A stretch of DNA of 63,418 nucleotides, taken from contig CAKPLN010000007.1 of NCBI GenBank assembly GCA_934167665.1, positions 1-63,418 of the forward strand, written 5' to 3'. Below, one piece after another: positions 16,424-25,905 of this stretch. Position 1 is the stretch's first letter; each line of letters opens with the position of its first letter. The stretch is from an uncultured Bacilli bacterium. GTDB lineage: Bacteria; Bacillota_I; Bacilli_A; RF39; UBA660. The position numbers were made by a program, and so were the translations under genes. The notes beneath the pieces were generated by a model, which ran no database searches, was not told the DNA's origin, and saw only the letters and a program-made list of their open reading frames with translations.

Positions 16424-16453
16424 AGTATAACCTCCTCCCTACGTTTTTGTCAA
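16424..16453 (-). promoter_or_regulatory. Promoter of target 1
   Basis: TTGACA (16448-16453) and TATACT (16424-16429) with an 18-nt purine-rich spacer. The same arrangement precedes targets 2 and 3. The upstream flank (to AAAGTGGACAA at 16495-16505) is shared with target 2. The spacer here is G-rich but interrupted. Confidence 0.75.
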
Positions 16454-16612
16454 TGAGGGGAGTTATAATATTTTTAGACTGTAGTGGTAAGTTTAAAGTG
16501 GACAACAAGATGGATTAAGTAGACAGGCTATTTCTTTATATATATAATTTGTTTTATTTAGTTTTAATTATTTAGCTACACAAAAAAATCCAGAAACTGG
16601 ATTTTTTAATCT

Positions 16613-18649
16613 TTAATCTAACTTTATTTTTTGTTTTGGTGTTTCTTTATCTTTAGCTTGTTGTTCAAAATATTCAACAGCTGGAACTAAAGTTGTCATC
16701 TCAATTTTATCACCAAGAATTGGCTTATATGTATCACTTAAATCTTCAGACTCTAAATCACTAATTGATCTCTTGCCATCAATGCCAATAGGAAATGGTT
16801 TCATAAAAGGTCTTATTTTATAAACTAACCTTTCAGCTAATTCCTCTGAAAAAGATAATTGTGATAGGGCTTCTATCTCACCAAGTAAAACATTTTTAAG
16901 ACCACAGGCTTTGGCTATTTTACTATCATAGTAGATATGTGCAACAAGTGCGTCAGGATTTGTCTTAGGTTTAACAACTTCACATGATATTACGCCATTT
17001 TTTTCCATTAGTTTATCGGCAATCATAAAATATGGAACTTTTTGTCCATTACTAAGTTCTACAACAGAATTATAGTCACCTTTAACTAAAACATTACCAT
17101 TTTTTAATCTTGCTCCCCAAACATCAAGGCTATCCCAAGCATTACCCAAAAAGTCAACTACGCTAAGTTCCTTTTTAGTTGGATCTGGTGAATATCCTAT
17201 CATAGTGCAATTAGAATTAGCAACTAATCTACCATATTCATCATAATCACATTCTTCACCAAATTCGTTTAATATGGCATAATCAACGTTTGGAAGTGGT
17301 TTAAGACCAAAATCTGTTTTTGCACTTCTAGTAAGTGATGTTTTTTCACGAAAAGCTTTGTAGTATGTGAAGAAAATTTCACCATGCTCTAAATCACCTG
17401 CTCCAACAGATAAATTAACATTGCGGAAACGGAAAATATTTTTACCGGCACCAACGGCCTTCAAGACACTATTAATATAGTTCTCCTCACTTTTAGAAAT
17501 TGGTTCCAAAGATGAAGAAACAACAATAGTATTAGCAAAAGCCTCACTAGCGAGTCTACTTTTCTCTTCCATCTTTTTAGCTGTTTCTAATAATAAACTA
17601 CGAGTAGTTTGAAGAATCGCCGGTTTATTCATCAACATGCTATATAATAACATATTTCTTGAAAATAAAGGTTCAAAAGCAACAGCCATATTTTGAGATA
17701 AATTATTAACCCAAGAATTTAACTGCATATTAGAAAAAGGTGGAAAATATGAAAGTGCAACAGCATCTGGTTCAAATGGAATACCCTTTAAATCTTGATC
17801 GTGAAGTTTCGCCATTGCTACATAAGATTTATTTGACTGAAACATAGGAAGAATACTTCCATCCTTAGACAAAACATAAGTAACTGTTAAAGGCAAGTCA
17901 ATCGCATCATCTGGAATATAAAAATCTCTCTTAGCAAAACCATTATCATGATTAACCCAATAATTAGAAATATCAAGTAATTCAGAATAACTCATTAAAT
18001 CAGGATCATTAATTTTAAACTCTTGAAAATGATTAACAAGCTTACATACTTGTGAATCAATCTGTACATATGGATCCACTTCATTTTCTAAAGAGTCAGT
18101 CAATGAAATAAGTACACGGTCAGCAAAAGTTTTTTGAGCCAAATCTGAAACTTTACCATAAACATCATCAGTAGCTATAAATAATTTTTTTTCAAAATCT
18201 CCATTGAAAATTTCCTCAAGCATTTCTCTTTTAAAAGAAGCATTAACAAAATTAACAGTCATACCACACTTACTAGCGGCAAGCAATAAAACTAACTTTT
18301 CTGGAGTATCAGACATGCAGGCAACAATAGTAGTACCTTTTTCTAGTCCCATAACATCAAAAGCTAGAGCCATCCTATCTACTTCATCAAAAATCTGTGA
18401 AGCCGTCTTAGTATACCCTCTATAAGATGTCATGACCTGATCCCAAGCATCAACCCAACGTTCCTCCATTTCATAATATAAGTTCCAATTAGGTTCAATC
18501 TCTTGATTGTCAGCTACTTTTTGATTATAAGTATGTTCTTTATTTTTTACAGGAACATTTTCAATTAAAAAATCAACAAAGCCATCTGGTAATTTTTCAC
18601 CTTCTACTCCTTTTAAATATTCATCAACATCATAATTATGAATAAACAT
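16613..18649 (-). CDS. AMP-binding (acyl-adenylate-forming) enzyme-like protein, divergent
   Basis: 678-residue protein of the ANL (acyl-CoA synthetase/NRPS adenylation) superfamily by overall pattern. An acyl-CoA-synthetase-like N-terminal part has SYRGYTKTASQIFDEVDRMA and LEKGTTIVACMSDTPEKLVLLLAASKCGMTV (about 80-140; this is a description of the family's first core block). The middle has FREKTSLTRSAKTDFG and the C-terminal region has LDVWGARLKNGNV and PIGIDGKRSISDLE. The canonical P-loop-like TSGTTG motif is not obvious (VTYVLSKDGSILPM is at its place), so activity is uncertain. Start 18649 has TTGGAGGGG just upstream. It is monocistronic. Confidence 0.65.
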   Translation of the reverse strand: MFIHNYDVDEYLKGVEGEKLPDGFVDFLIENVPVKNKEHTYNQKVADNQEIEPNWNLYYEMEERWVDAWDQVMTSYRGYTKTASQIFDEVDRMALAFDVMGLEKGTTIVACMSDTPEKLVLLLAASKCGMTVNFVNASFKREMLEEIFNGDFEKKLFIATDDVYGKVSDLAQKTFADRVLISLTDSLENEVDPYVQIDSQVCKLVNHFQEFKINDPDLMSYSELLDISNYWVNHDNGFAKRDFYIPDDAIDLPLTVTYVLSKDGSILPMFQSNKSYVAMAKLHDQDLKGIPFEPDAVALSYFPPFSNMQLNSWVNNLSQNMAVAFEPLFSRNMLLYSMLMNKPAILQTTRSLLLETAKKMEEKSRLASEAFANTIVVSSSLEPISKSEENYINSVLKAVGAGKNIFRFRNVNLSVGAGDLEHGEIFFTYYKAFREKTSLTRSAKTDFGLKPLPNVDYAILNEFGEECDYDEYGRLVANSNCTMIGYSPDPTKKELSVVDFLGNAWDSLDVWGARLKNGNVLVKGDYNSVVELSNGQKVPYFMIADKLMEKNGVISCEVVKPKTNPDALVAHIYYDSKIAKACGLKNVLLGEIEALSQLSFSEELAERLVYKIRPFMKPFPIGIDGKRSISDLESEDLSDTYKPILGDKIEMTTLVPAVEYFEQQAKDKETPKQKIKLD

Positions 18650-18807
18650 ATAAACCCCTCCAATGTTTGCATAGTATACCATATAATCTTAAGAATGTCA
18701 ATATTTAACATAAACTGGATTGTGTATAATGGTTTGGGGAAGGCATACAAAAAGAGAAATCTCTGTTAAAATGTAAGTGTCTAAACTATACAAAGGAGAT
18801 TTCTCAT
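18650..18807 (+). other. Leader with 10-bp inverted repeat, possible mobile-element remnant
   Basis: GAGAAATCTC (18754-18763) and GAGATTTCTC (18796-18805) are exact inverted repeats spaced by 32 nt; the second arm overlaps the ribosome-site region of the short ORF that follows. The layout looks like the 5' end of an insertion sequence whose body has been lost. Confidence 0.4.
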
Positions 18808-18900
18808 ATGAATATTATACTACAAAATTATAAAGAAGTAATAGATAAACTTACTATTACTAGTCTTTATGATACTAATGACTATATAAAAAACAATTAA
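18808..18900 (+). pseudogene. 30-codon ORF, likely truncated transposase start
   Basis: ATG preceded by AAAGGAGA and followed by 30 codons (MNIILQNYKEVIDKL then TSLYDTNDY). It ends immediately before the convergent 3D-like gene. The good ribosome site and leader with an abrupt end suggest the 5' remnant of a larger gene, possibly a transposase. I do not recognise the family with certainty. Confidence 0.35.
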
Positions 18901-19392
18901 CTAAAATCCATATCTTAATATTTCAAATGTCGTATTATAAGAAATACCATCTATATTAGCCAATTCTTCAGATGGATACAATAAATCAAATAAAGCTATC
19001 TTATTAAATCCAATAGCACTACCTCTATCTAAAACAATTCCTAAAAAGATTGAATCATTAGTAGTAATTCTAACCATAGTCCCAAAGGGATAACTCCTAT
19101 CAGCTGCTAATATTCTAACACTTCCATATTCTGCGTCTTCATAATAAATCTTTCCATTAAGAACCCATTCACCATGAGCCAAAATACCACTACATCCATA
19201 ACAATCAGGACCATATCTACTTAATTTTCCAACCTGTATCTCTAAATTTTCAGTAGGTATTATCTCAAAATCATCAATATTAACAGCTAAACTTAATATA
19301 TTATTATCAACATAAGTATACGAATTATTATCAAAATATAATGAATTATAACAAAGAAATTTAAATAAAAAATACCAAAAATAAATACTCAT
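18901..19392 (-). CDS. Secreted double-psi beta-barrel (3D domain-like) protein
   Basis: 163-residue protein with a hydrophobic N-terminus (about 1-20) and a C-terminal domain resembling the 3D/RlpA-like double-psi beta-barrel: GKLSRYGPDCYGCSGILAHG, then RSYPFGTMVRITT and GIVLDRGSAIGFNKIALFDLL. Such barrels cut or bind peptidoglycan; one catalytic-type Asp (VLDRG) is visible while the classic three-Asp set is not complete. Sporulation and cell-wall remodelling proteins in Firmicutes often have it. A short repeat (about 19393-19440) before the next gene may act as terminator. Confidence 0.65.
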   Translation of the reverse strand: MSIYFWYFLFKFLCYNSLYFDNNSYTYVDNNILSLAVNIDDFEIIPTENLEIQVGKLSRYGPDCYGCSGILAHGEWVLNGKIYYEDAEYGSVRILAADRSYPFGTMVRITTNDSIFLGIVLDRGSAIGFNKIALFDLLYPSEELANIDGISYNTTFEILRYGF

Positions 19393-19461
19393 AAAAAAAC
19401 TCCTTGTACAAGAGATTATAACATCTACAAGGAGTTTACAACACTTTACATATTTTGGTAA

Positions 19462-20751
19462 TTAACGTTTTCTTTCGCAAGAATAACCAGCCGTTTTCAT
19501 ATTTTTTTCAATTGTATCTATATTAGAATCATTTTGAAATTCTCCTGGATACTCTCCCCCAGCTTCTACGTAAGCACTACTAACAGTAGAAACATCAATA
19601 TCTTCATAACTAAAAATTTGTTCTCTCGTTAAAGTACCATTAGATAAACTACAAATTACTCTTATACCAGCTAAACTATTAGTAAGAGATTTCAAATTAT
19701 TACAATTATCTAATTTAGTGTTTAAATCATCCGCATCAACCAATGCATCACCAACAGTAGCCTCAACATAAGATAATTTTTTTAACTTACTATCAGTAAA
19801 TGAAAAATCATAACTATAACTAATATTATATTTATCATCAATTCTATCAAGAGTACATCTTAATGTTCCAGAAGTAATATCTGTTGTATCAGCTTTATTA
19901 TTTTTAGAATTCATTATATTTAAAACATAACTATTGATTTGTGGTAAAAACATAACTATTAAAAATAAAACTATAATAAAAACAATTGACATAATTCTCT
20001 TTGGCATACTAACTGGTGCTGGTTGGTAATTCTCTTTTTCTTTTAAGGCTTCTTCTCTTTTCCTTCTCAACTCTTCTTTATGTTCAGGGGTTAATAAATT
20101 AACTTTTTTCTTACCATCATCAAATGAGGAAGTTAGTATTTTAATAACTTCATGTTCTGAATCAACATCATTCGTCTTTTCATCCTTAGAAGCATTATCT
20201 TCTATATTTCCAAGTGGTTTAGCAGTTGTTTTAATATCACTAAATTGTTGTGTAAGAGGGACAGTAGGTACTTGCACAGGTGTAGGTGCAGATACTGGTG
20301 TAGAATTAGCATTAGTATTTAAAGTAGAACCATTATTTAAAGGTCTTGAAGTCAAATTACTAGCAGGACTTTGTCCATTAATAGGACTACCACTATTAAT
20401 ACTATTAGGAGTAAAAGTATTATTAGTTTTTACATTAGGTGTAACACTAGCTGGATGAACACCAACAGGTCGTAAAACACTATTACCATTAGAATTATTT
20501 GTAACACCACTCGTTACGGCTTGTTGCGCTATTCCATTACTAATAGGTTTTTGACCTACATTATTAGAATTATTAACCGCACCACTAACTCCTATTTGTG
20601 ACATTACACTATTACTAATAGGTGCTTGTCTAACACTGCTAGAATTATTAACCATATTATTAACTGGTACTTGTTGATTAGTCATATTAGTACCATTAGT
20701 TACAACATTATTAGTATAATTTTGATTATTAAATTTATTATCTGGATTCAC
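19462..20751 (-). CDS. Membrane-anchored protein with long Asn/Ser/Thr-rich N-terminus
   Basis: Unrecognised 429-residue protein. Residues 1-165 are low-complexity, rich in Asn, Thr, Ser, Gln, Pro and Val, with degenerate repeats of the type VNNSN plus ISN. A charged segment (LTPEHKEELRRKREEALKE, about 225-243) precedes one membrane helix (about 255-280, IMSIVFIIVLFLIVMFL). The extracellular part (about 290-429) has four or five Cys and folds as alpha/beta. The cytoplasmic low-complexity tail is reminiscent of substrates of PrkC-type kinases, and prkC lies nearby, but that link is speculative. Confidence 0.6.
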   Translation of the reverse strand: MNPDNKFNNQNYTNNVVTNGTNMTNQQVPVNNMVNNSSSVRQAPISNSVMSQIGVSGAVNNSNNVGQKPISNGIAQQAVTSGVTNNSNGNSVLRPVGVHPASVTPNVKTNNTFTPNSINSGSPINGQSPASNLTSRPLNNGSTLNTNANSTPVSAPTPVQVPTVPLTQQFSDIKTTAKPLGNIEDNASKDEKTNDVDSEHEVIKILTSSFDDGKKKVNLLTPEHKEELRRKREEALKEKENYQPAPVSMPKRIMSIVFIIVLFLIVMFLPQINSYVLNIMNSKNNKADTTDITSGTLRCTLDRIDDKYNISYSYDFSFTDSKLKKLSYVEATVGDALVDADDLNTKLDNCNNLKSLTNSLAGIRVICSLSNGTLTREQIFSYEDIDVSTVSSAYVEAGGEYPGEFQNDSNIDTIEKNMKTAGYSCERKR

Positions 20752-20794
20752 ACTAACTAGCCTCCTATACTAAATTAAATTATATCACAATTAA

Positions 20795-21421
20795 TTAACG
20801 TAAACTAGATACTTTTTCTTGAAAATTTTCACCATTAATTATATAACTACCAGAAACTAAAATATCTGCTCCACAACAAGCATTTTTAGTTTTATCATTA
20901 ATACCACCATCAACATTAATAACTATTGGTAATTTATAAGTATCAATTAAAGAACGTATTTCTTTTATTTTATTTGTAGTCTCTTCTATAAAAGCTTGTC
21001 CTCCAGCTCCAGGTTCAACACTCATAACTAATATCAAATCGATAAAAGGTAAATATGGAATTAAATCACTAACTTTCGTATTAGGCTTTATAGCTAATCC
21101 TGCTTTAATTGAATAATCATGAACAAGCTTTAAACACTCTTCTATATTTTTATCAACTTCGACATGAAAAGTTATAAATTCTGTATTAAGACTTGCATAT
21201 AAAGGAATATAAGCTTTCGGATCATCAACCATTAAATGAACATCAAGTCTTTTAGATGTATACTTATAAATATTTTTCATTTCACTAAATGGTAAAGTTT
21301 TTCCCTTAACAAATTTCCCATCCATTATATCAACATGAATATAATCAACATCTGTTTCATTTAACCGTTTTAAATCATTTACTAAATCCTTGCTACTTAA
21401 AAATGATGCACTAATTTTCAT
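20795..21421 (-). CDS. rpe: Ribulose-phosphate 3-epimerase
   Basis: Pentose phosphate pathway enzyme interconverting ribulose-5-phosphate and xylulose-5-phosphate. The TIM barrel shows ISASFLSS at the start, DVDYIHVDIMDGKFV (metal-binding His and Asp), RLDVHLMVDDP, LILVMSVEPGAGGQAFI and INVDGGINDKT. Length 208 is near normal. Its ATG abuts rsgA, as in Bacillus, where prpC-prkC-rsgA-rpe is a conserved cluster. Confidence 0.95.
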   Translation of the reverse strand: MKISASFLSSKDLVNDLKRLNETDVDYIHVDIMDGKFVKGKTLPFSEMKNIYKYTSKRLDVHLMVDDPKAYIPLYASLNTEFITFHVEVDKNIEECLKLVHDYSIKAGLAIKPNTKVSDLIPYLPFIDLILVMSVEPGAGGQAFIEETTNKIKEIRSLIDTYKLPIVINVDGGINDKTKNACCGADILVSGSYIINGENFQEKVSSLR

Positions 21422-22254
21422 TACTTGGCCTCCTCTATAAAGCTTAAATAATTTTTATATCTACTTTCTAATATATTATTATCAAGAACGGCTCTTTTTA
21501 CTGCACATCCTTCCTCTTTTGTATGTAAGCAATCTATAAAAGGACATGGAAAACTACTAAACTCAACAAACGCATCTCTTATATCTTCTCTTGTATAATT
21601 ATGAAAATCTATTGCTGAAAAGCCAGGAGTATCCATAAGTTTACCATCAAAGAACTCAAATAATTCAACTACCCTAGTTGTATGTTTACCTCTACCCAAA
21701 GCAATAGAAATTTCTCCTGTTTCTAAGTTTAAATCAGGATTTAATTTATTTAACAAAGTACTTTTACCAGCACCAGTTTGTCCTGTAAAAACACTGGTCT
21801 TATTACTTAAAAGTTTCTTTATAGATTCTATATCTCTATTAGAAATAACAGTATATCCTATTTTCTTATAATAATCTAAAATCTCATAAATCTTTTTTAA
21901 CTCATCTTTATCTACTAAATCTTCTTTTGTAATACATATTATTGCCCTAACATTATGTAACTCCATAGTTAAAAGTAACTTATCTAATAAGTTTAAAGAA
22001 AAGTCTGGATTACGTAAACTTGTAATTATAAAAGCTTGATCTATATTACTTACTTTTGGTCTATCAAACTCATTTGATCGTGGTAATACTTTTTCTATAA
22101 TTAATTTATCCATATCGAAAAGAACATAGTCCCCAACTAATGGAGTAATATGTTCTTTTCTAAATATTCCACGGCATTTACAAGGATACAAATTACCATC
22201 ACAAGATACGTAATGTAAATCACTTATTATTTTTACTATTTGTCCCTGCATAAA
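21421..22254 (-). CDS. rsgA: Ribosome small subunit-dependent GTPase A
   Basis: Circularly permuted GTPase that matures the 30S subunit. OB-fold start MQGQIVKIISDLHYV, then the permuted G-motifs: ICITKEDLVD (G4 position), FTGQTGAGKSTLLNKL (P-loop), GKHTTRVVELFE (G2) and MDTPGFSAID (G3). The C-terminal zinc motif reads CPFIDCLHTKEEGC. 277 aa. Start 22254 is set by GGGGGATTT right before ATG; the ORF is open much further upstream but that part overlaps prkC. Confidence 0.95.
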   Translation of the reverse strand, partial: FMQGQIVKIISDLHYVSCDGNLYPCKCRGIFRKEHITPLVGDYVLFDMDKLIIEKVLPRSNEFDRPKVSNIDQAFIITSLRNPDFSLNLLDKLLLTMELHNVRAIICITKEDLVDKDELKKIYEILDYYKKIGYTVISNRDIESIKKLLSNKTSVFTGQTGAGKSTLLNKLNPDLNLETGEISIALGRGKHTTRVVELFEFFDGKLMDTPGFSAIDFHNYTREDIRDAFVEFSSFPCPFIDCLHTKEEGCAVKRAVLDNNILESRYKNYLSFIEEAK

Positions 22255-22261
22255 TCCCCCA

Positions 22262-24058
22262 TTAACTATTTTCTTTATCAGATGTACTATTATCTTTTTT
22301 AGTATCATCAGTTTTAGAATCATCTTTCTTATTATCCTCTGCTGGTTTAGCTTCAGGAAGTTTAGCAACTACAATTCTTAAAGATGTTCCTTTATATATT
22401 TGACTACCAACAGTTCTGGATTGACTAATAACGCGTCCTTCTTCATACTGTGTAGTTTCTTGATATTGAACAGATAATTTTAATTGATATTTATTAGCAA
22501 AAGCTTCAACATCACTAAGAGTCCATCCCTCAGCATTCATATCTGGGAAAGTATCCATAATATTAGGAATAAATAAGGTAATTTCATCGCCTTCTTTTAC
22601 CTCTGAACCAGCTGCTAAAGATTGACCAATAATTTCTTGTTCCTGATATTCTTTATCAGCAGTATCAGTAACATCCTTCTTTTCTACTTTAACTACTAAG
22701 TTATATTTAGTTTCAAGAATAGTTTGAACTTCAATATAATTTTTTCCTAAATAATCTTCAATAATATAAACTTCTTCTCCAACAGATTTATAAATTGTAA
22801 TAGACGTTCCTTCTTTAACGTTTCTTCCTTCTTCGGGATCTGTTCTAATAACTCTATTTTTTTCAATCTGATCAGATGCTTCTGTTTTTATAGTTGTATC
22901 AACTTCAAAACCTGCCTTCTGTAACTTTTTCTCACAATCACTAACTTTTAATCCTACACAACTAGGAACAGAAACAACCTTAGGAGAAGTTGTTGCTGGT
23001 AGTACGAAGAAAATAACAACAAGAGTAACTACTAATGCCACAAAAATAACTGATAAAATAATTAAAACAATATTAACGCCCTTTTCTTCCTTATTTGGAA
23101 CCTTTGTCGCAACAGCTTTTTCTTCTTCTACCTTAACAGATTTTTCTTGATTTGTATTAGTCTCTTTATTTTTAACACTCTTATCAACTTCATGTTCTGG
23201 ATACTTATATTTATAAGGTGGCTCATTAATTCTATCATCATCAAGAGCTGTTAATAAATCAGCATGCATACTTTTAACATCATCATACCTATTTTTAGGA
23301 TTTTTAGCCGTAGCTTTACGAATGATATTTTCAATACTTTGTGGAATAGCAGGATTATCCTCTCTCAAACTAGGTAAAGGATCACGCATATGTTTCAAAG
23401 CAATCTCAACAGCATTATCTCCTTTAAAAGGTAAACTTCCACTCAACAACTCATAAAAAATAATTCCCATTGAATAAATATCACTCTTTGTTGTACATCC
23501 TTTACCACTAGCTTGTTCAGGTGGTAAATAATGAACTGAGCCCATTACTGAATTAGTTTGAGTAAGTTGTGTTGAATTAAGTGCCATAGCAATACCAAAA
23601 TCAGTAATTTTAATTTGACCATCATCTTTTATCATTACATTTTGTGGTTTTAAGTCACGATGAATAATATAAGAATCATGGGCATGTGCCATACCATCAG
23701 TAAGCTGTAACATTATATCGATAGCTTCTGATAGCGTTAAAGTACCACGCTTCTTTAATAATTGTTTAAGCGTTTTTCCTTCAATATATTCCATTACGAT
23801 ATAATAAAGACCATTATCTTCACCAACATCATATACCTCAACAATATTAGGATGTGCTAAAGATGAAGCTGATAAAGCCTCTCTTTGAAATCTTCTAACA
23901 AATTTTTCATCATTAGATAAATCTCCACGCAATATTTTTATCGCAACATTTCGATCCAATATTGTATCATATCCAAGATAAACATTGGCCATACCACCTT
24001 CGCCTATTGAACGAATTATCTCATAACGATCATTAATTTTCTGCCCCTTAGTTATCAA
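22262..24058 (-). CDS. prkC: Ser/Thr protein kinase with three PASTA domains
   Basis: Membrane receptor kinase that senses muropeptides or lipid II and controls growth and germination. Residues 1-275: kinase with GEGGMANVYLG (glycine loop), VAIKIL, YIIHRDLKPQNVM, ITDFGIA and the TSVMGSVHYLPPEQ activation segment. A linker rich in charged residues precedes a membrane helix (about 330-352). Three PASTA repeats follow (about 360-425, 430-500, 505-570). The C-terminus is Lys/Asp rich. Overlaps prpC by 4 nt. Confidence 0.95.
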   Translation of the reverse strand: MITKGQKINDRYEIIRSIGEGGMANVYLGYDTILDRNVAIKILRGDLSNDEKFVRRFQREALSASSLAHPNIVEVYDVGEDNGLYYIVMEYIEGKTLKQLLKKRGTLTLSEAIDIMLQLTDGMAHAHDSYIIHRDLKPQNVMIKDDGQIKITDFGIAMALNSTQLTQTNSVMGSVHYLPPEQASGKGCTTKSDIYSMGIIFYELLSGSLPFKGDNAVEIALKHMRDPLPSLREDNPAIPQSIENIIRKATAKNPKNRYDDVKSMHADLLTALDDDRINEPPYKYKYPEHEVDKSVKNKETNTNQEKSVKVEEEKAVATKVPNKEEKGVNIVLIILSVIFVALVVTLVVIFFVLPATTSPKVVSVPSCVGLKVSDCEKKLQKAGFEVDTTIKTEASDQIEKNRVIRTDPEEGRNVKEGTSITIYKSVGEEVYIIEDYLGKNYIEVQTILETKYNLVVKVEKKDVTDTADKEYQEQEIIGQSLAAGSEVKEGDEITLFIPNIMDTFPDMNAEGWTLSDVEAFANKYQLKLSVQYQETTQYEEGRVISQSRTVGSQIYKGTSLRIVVAKLPEAKPAEDNKKDDSKTDDTKKDNSTSDKENS

Positions 24059-24801
24059 TCCCTGCCACCTTCTTCTTCACGAATTAAATAAGCAACCGAA
24101 ATATTATCTGTTCCACCCCTATTGTTAGCTTTCTTAATTAACTTAATTACTTTATCTTCAACATCGCCTTCACCTAATAGAACTTTTTCAATCTGCTCTT
24201 TATCTAACATATTAGTAAGACCATCACTAGAAAGTAAAACCTCTGAAATATCAGTATCACAGTCAAAGATGTCAACATCAACATCTAAAGATGCTCCAAG
24301 TGCTTTCATAAGTACATTCTTTTTAGGATGAACACTGGCCTCTTCTTTAGTTAACTCGCCAGCACTAACAAGTAAGTTAACAAGAGTATGATCATAAGTA
24401 ACTTTATGTAATTTACTATCTTTAACTACAAAGCCACTAGAATCACCTACATTACCAAATAATAAATAATCACTAGTTATAACCGCCATTACCAATGTAG
24501 TACCCATTCCTTTACTTTCAGGATGTGTCTTTTCATGTTGGAAGATTAAAGTATTAATCTCCTCAACAGAATCTCTAATCCAATTAACAGCATTAACTTT
24601 ATTTAAATGGATAAAAGTTTCTTTAAAATGCTTTCCTAAATAACCAATAGCAATAGAACTAGCCACCTCACCTGCAGAATGACCTCCCATTCCATCCGCA
24701 ATCGCCATTAAATATTCCCCATCATTATTTTTAACAATAATAACACTATCTTCATTATGATCTCTTACTTTTCCTGCATCTGTCAAATAGAATGATCTCA
24801 T
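24055..24801 (-). CDS. prpC: PP2C-type protein phosphatase
   Basis: Metal-dependent Ser/Thr phosphatase that reverses PrkC phosphorylation. Motifs: RDHNEDSV (motif 1), ADGMGGHSAGEVAS, GMGTTLVMAV, GNVGDSSGF, LLSSDGLTNML and GGTDNISVAYL. 248 aa, standard. It overlaps rlmN's end and prkC's start, so the operon rlmN-prpC-prkC-rsgA-rpe is tightly packed. Confidence 0.96.
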   Translation of the reverse strand: MRSFYLTDAGKVRDHNEDSVIIVKNNDGEYLMAIADGMGGHSAGEVASSIAIGYLGKHFKETFIHLNKVNAVNWIRDSVEEINTLIFQHEKTHPESKGMGTTLVMAVITSDYLLFGNVGDSSGFVVKDSKLHKVTYDHTLVNLLVSAGELTKEEASVHPKKNVLMKALGASLDVDVDIFDCDTDISEVLLSSDGLTNMLDKEQIEKVLLGEGDVEDKVIKLIKKANNRGGTDNISVAYLIREEEGGRD

Positions 24802-25820
24802 ATATCCTCCTTCTTACTTCTTAGTTGTCCACAAGCAGCACTAATATTTCTTCCGAATTCTTTTCTTATTGTTACATTAACATTATTCTGCTTTAGTATA
24901 TCATAAAATTTCATTATTTGAATAGTACTACTTCTCTTAAAATTTAAATTATTAGTTTCATTATATGGTATTAAATTAATATAACAATTTAATCCCTTTA
25001 CTAATTTACTAAGTTCTAAAGCATTCTCTAAACTATCATTAATACCATCAAGTAATACATATTCAAAAGTAATTCTTCTACTTGTATTATTATAATATTC
25101 TTTTAAAACAGCAATTAACTCATTAAGAGGATATACTTTACTGATTGGCATAATCTTATTTCTTATTTCATCATTAGGAGCATGTAAACTAATAGCTAAA
25201 TTAAACTGTAATCCTAAGTTACTAAATTCTTTTATTTTAGGTACAATTCCACAAGTAGAAACTGTAATATGTCTAGCTCCTATAGCTAGACCCTTAGGAT
25301 TATTAATTATCTTTAAAAACTTAACTAAATTATCATAATTATCAAAAGGTTCACCAATTCCCATAACTACAACATGACTAATTCTTTTTCCTAACTCTTC
25401 TTCTATCATTAGAATTTGTAGTACCATCTCATAAGCTTCCAAATTGCGTACTCTTTTTCTTCTACCAGATTCACAAAACCTACATCCCATATTACAGCCA
25501 ACCTGACTAGAAACACAAATACTATTACCATAGTCATGCTTCATAAGTACAGCTTCAATATGTTCACCATCATAAAGTTCAAATAAATACTTACAAACAT
25601 CAACATCTTTTTCTATACTTACAATCTTTAATTTATCTATACTATATTTTTTAGAAACTTCTTCTAATAATTCTTTTTTTATATTAGTAATACTATCATA
25701 ACTATCTATTCTCTTTTCATATAACCAAGAAAATAACTGATCAGCATGAAATTTTTTAGAACCTAAAGAAATAAAGTATTCCTCCATCTCTTCCATAGTT
25801 AATCCATATATATTATTCAT
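24798..25820 (-). CDS. rlmN: 23S rRNA (A2503-C2)-methyltransferase / tRNA A37
   Basis: Radical SAM methyltransferase acting on A2503 of 23S rRNA. N-terminal domain, then SSQVGCNMGCRFCESG with CxxxCxxC, MGIGEPFDNYDN, FNLAISLHAPNDEIRNKIMP, YVLLDGINDS and INLIPYN. The C-terminal ISAACGQLR holds the second catalytic Cys. After the cluster the usual ...STxGG is replaced by ESGRRKRV, a small deviation (see findings). Start 25820 has TGGAGTGA upstream; the frame is open six codons earlier. Confidence 0.92.
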   Translation of the reverse strand: MNNIYGLTMEEMEEYFISLGSKKFHADQLFSWLYEKRIDSYDSITNIKKELLEEVSKKYSIDKLKIVSIEKDVDVCKYLFELYDGEHIEAVLMKHDYGNSICVSSQVGCNMGCRFCESGRRKRVRNLEAYEMVLQILMIEEELGKRISHVVVMGIGEPFDNYDNLVKFLKIINNPKGLAIGARHITVSTCGIVPKIKEFSNLGLQFNLAISLHAPNDEIRNKIMPISKVYPLNELIAVLKEYYNNTSRRITFEYVLLDGINDSLENALELSKLVKGLNCYINLIPYNETNNLNFKRSSTIQIMKFYDILKQNNVNVTIRKEFGRNISAACGQLRSKKEDI

Positions 25821-25905
25821 AAAATCACTCCAAAACATAACGCTATTATACTACATAATTACTAAAATAACAAAACGAGCATTTTTTAAATGCTCATTAT
25901 AAATA

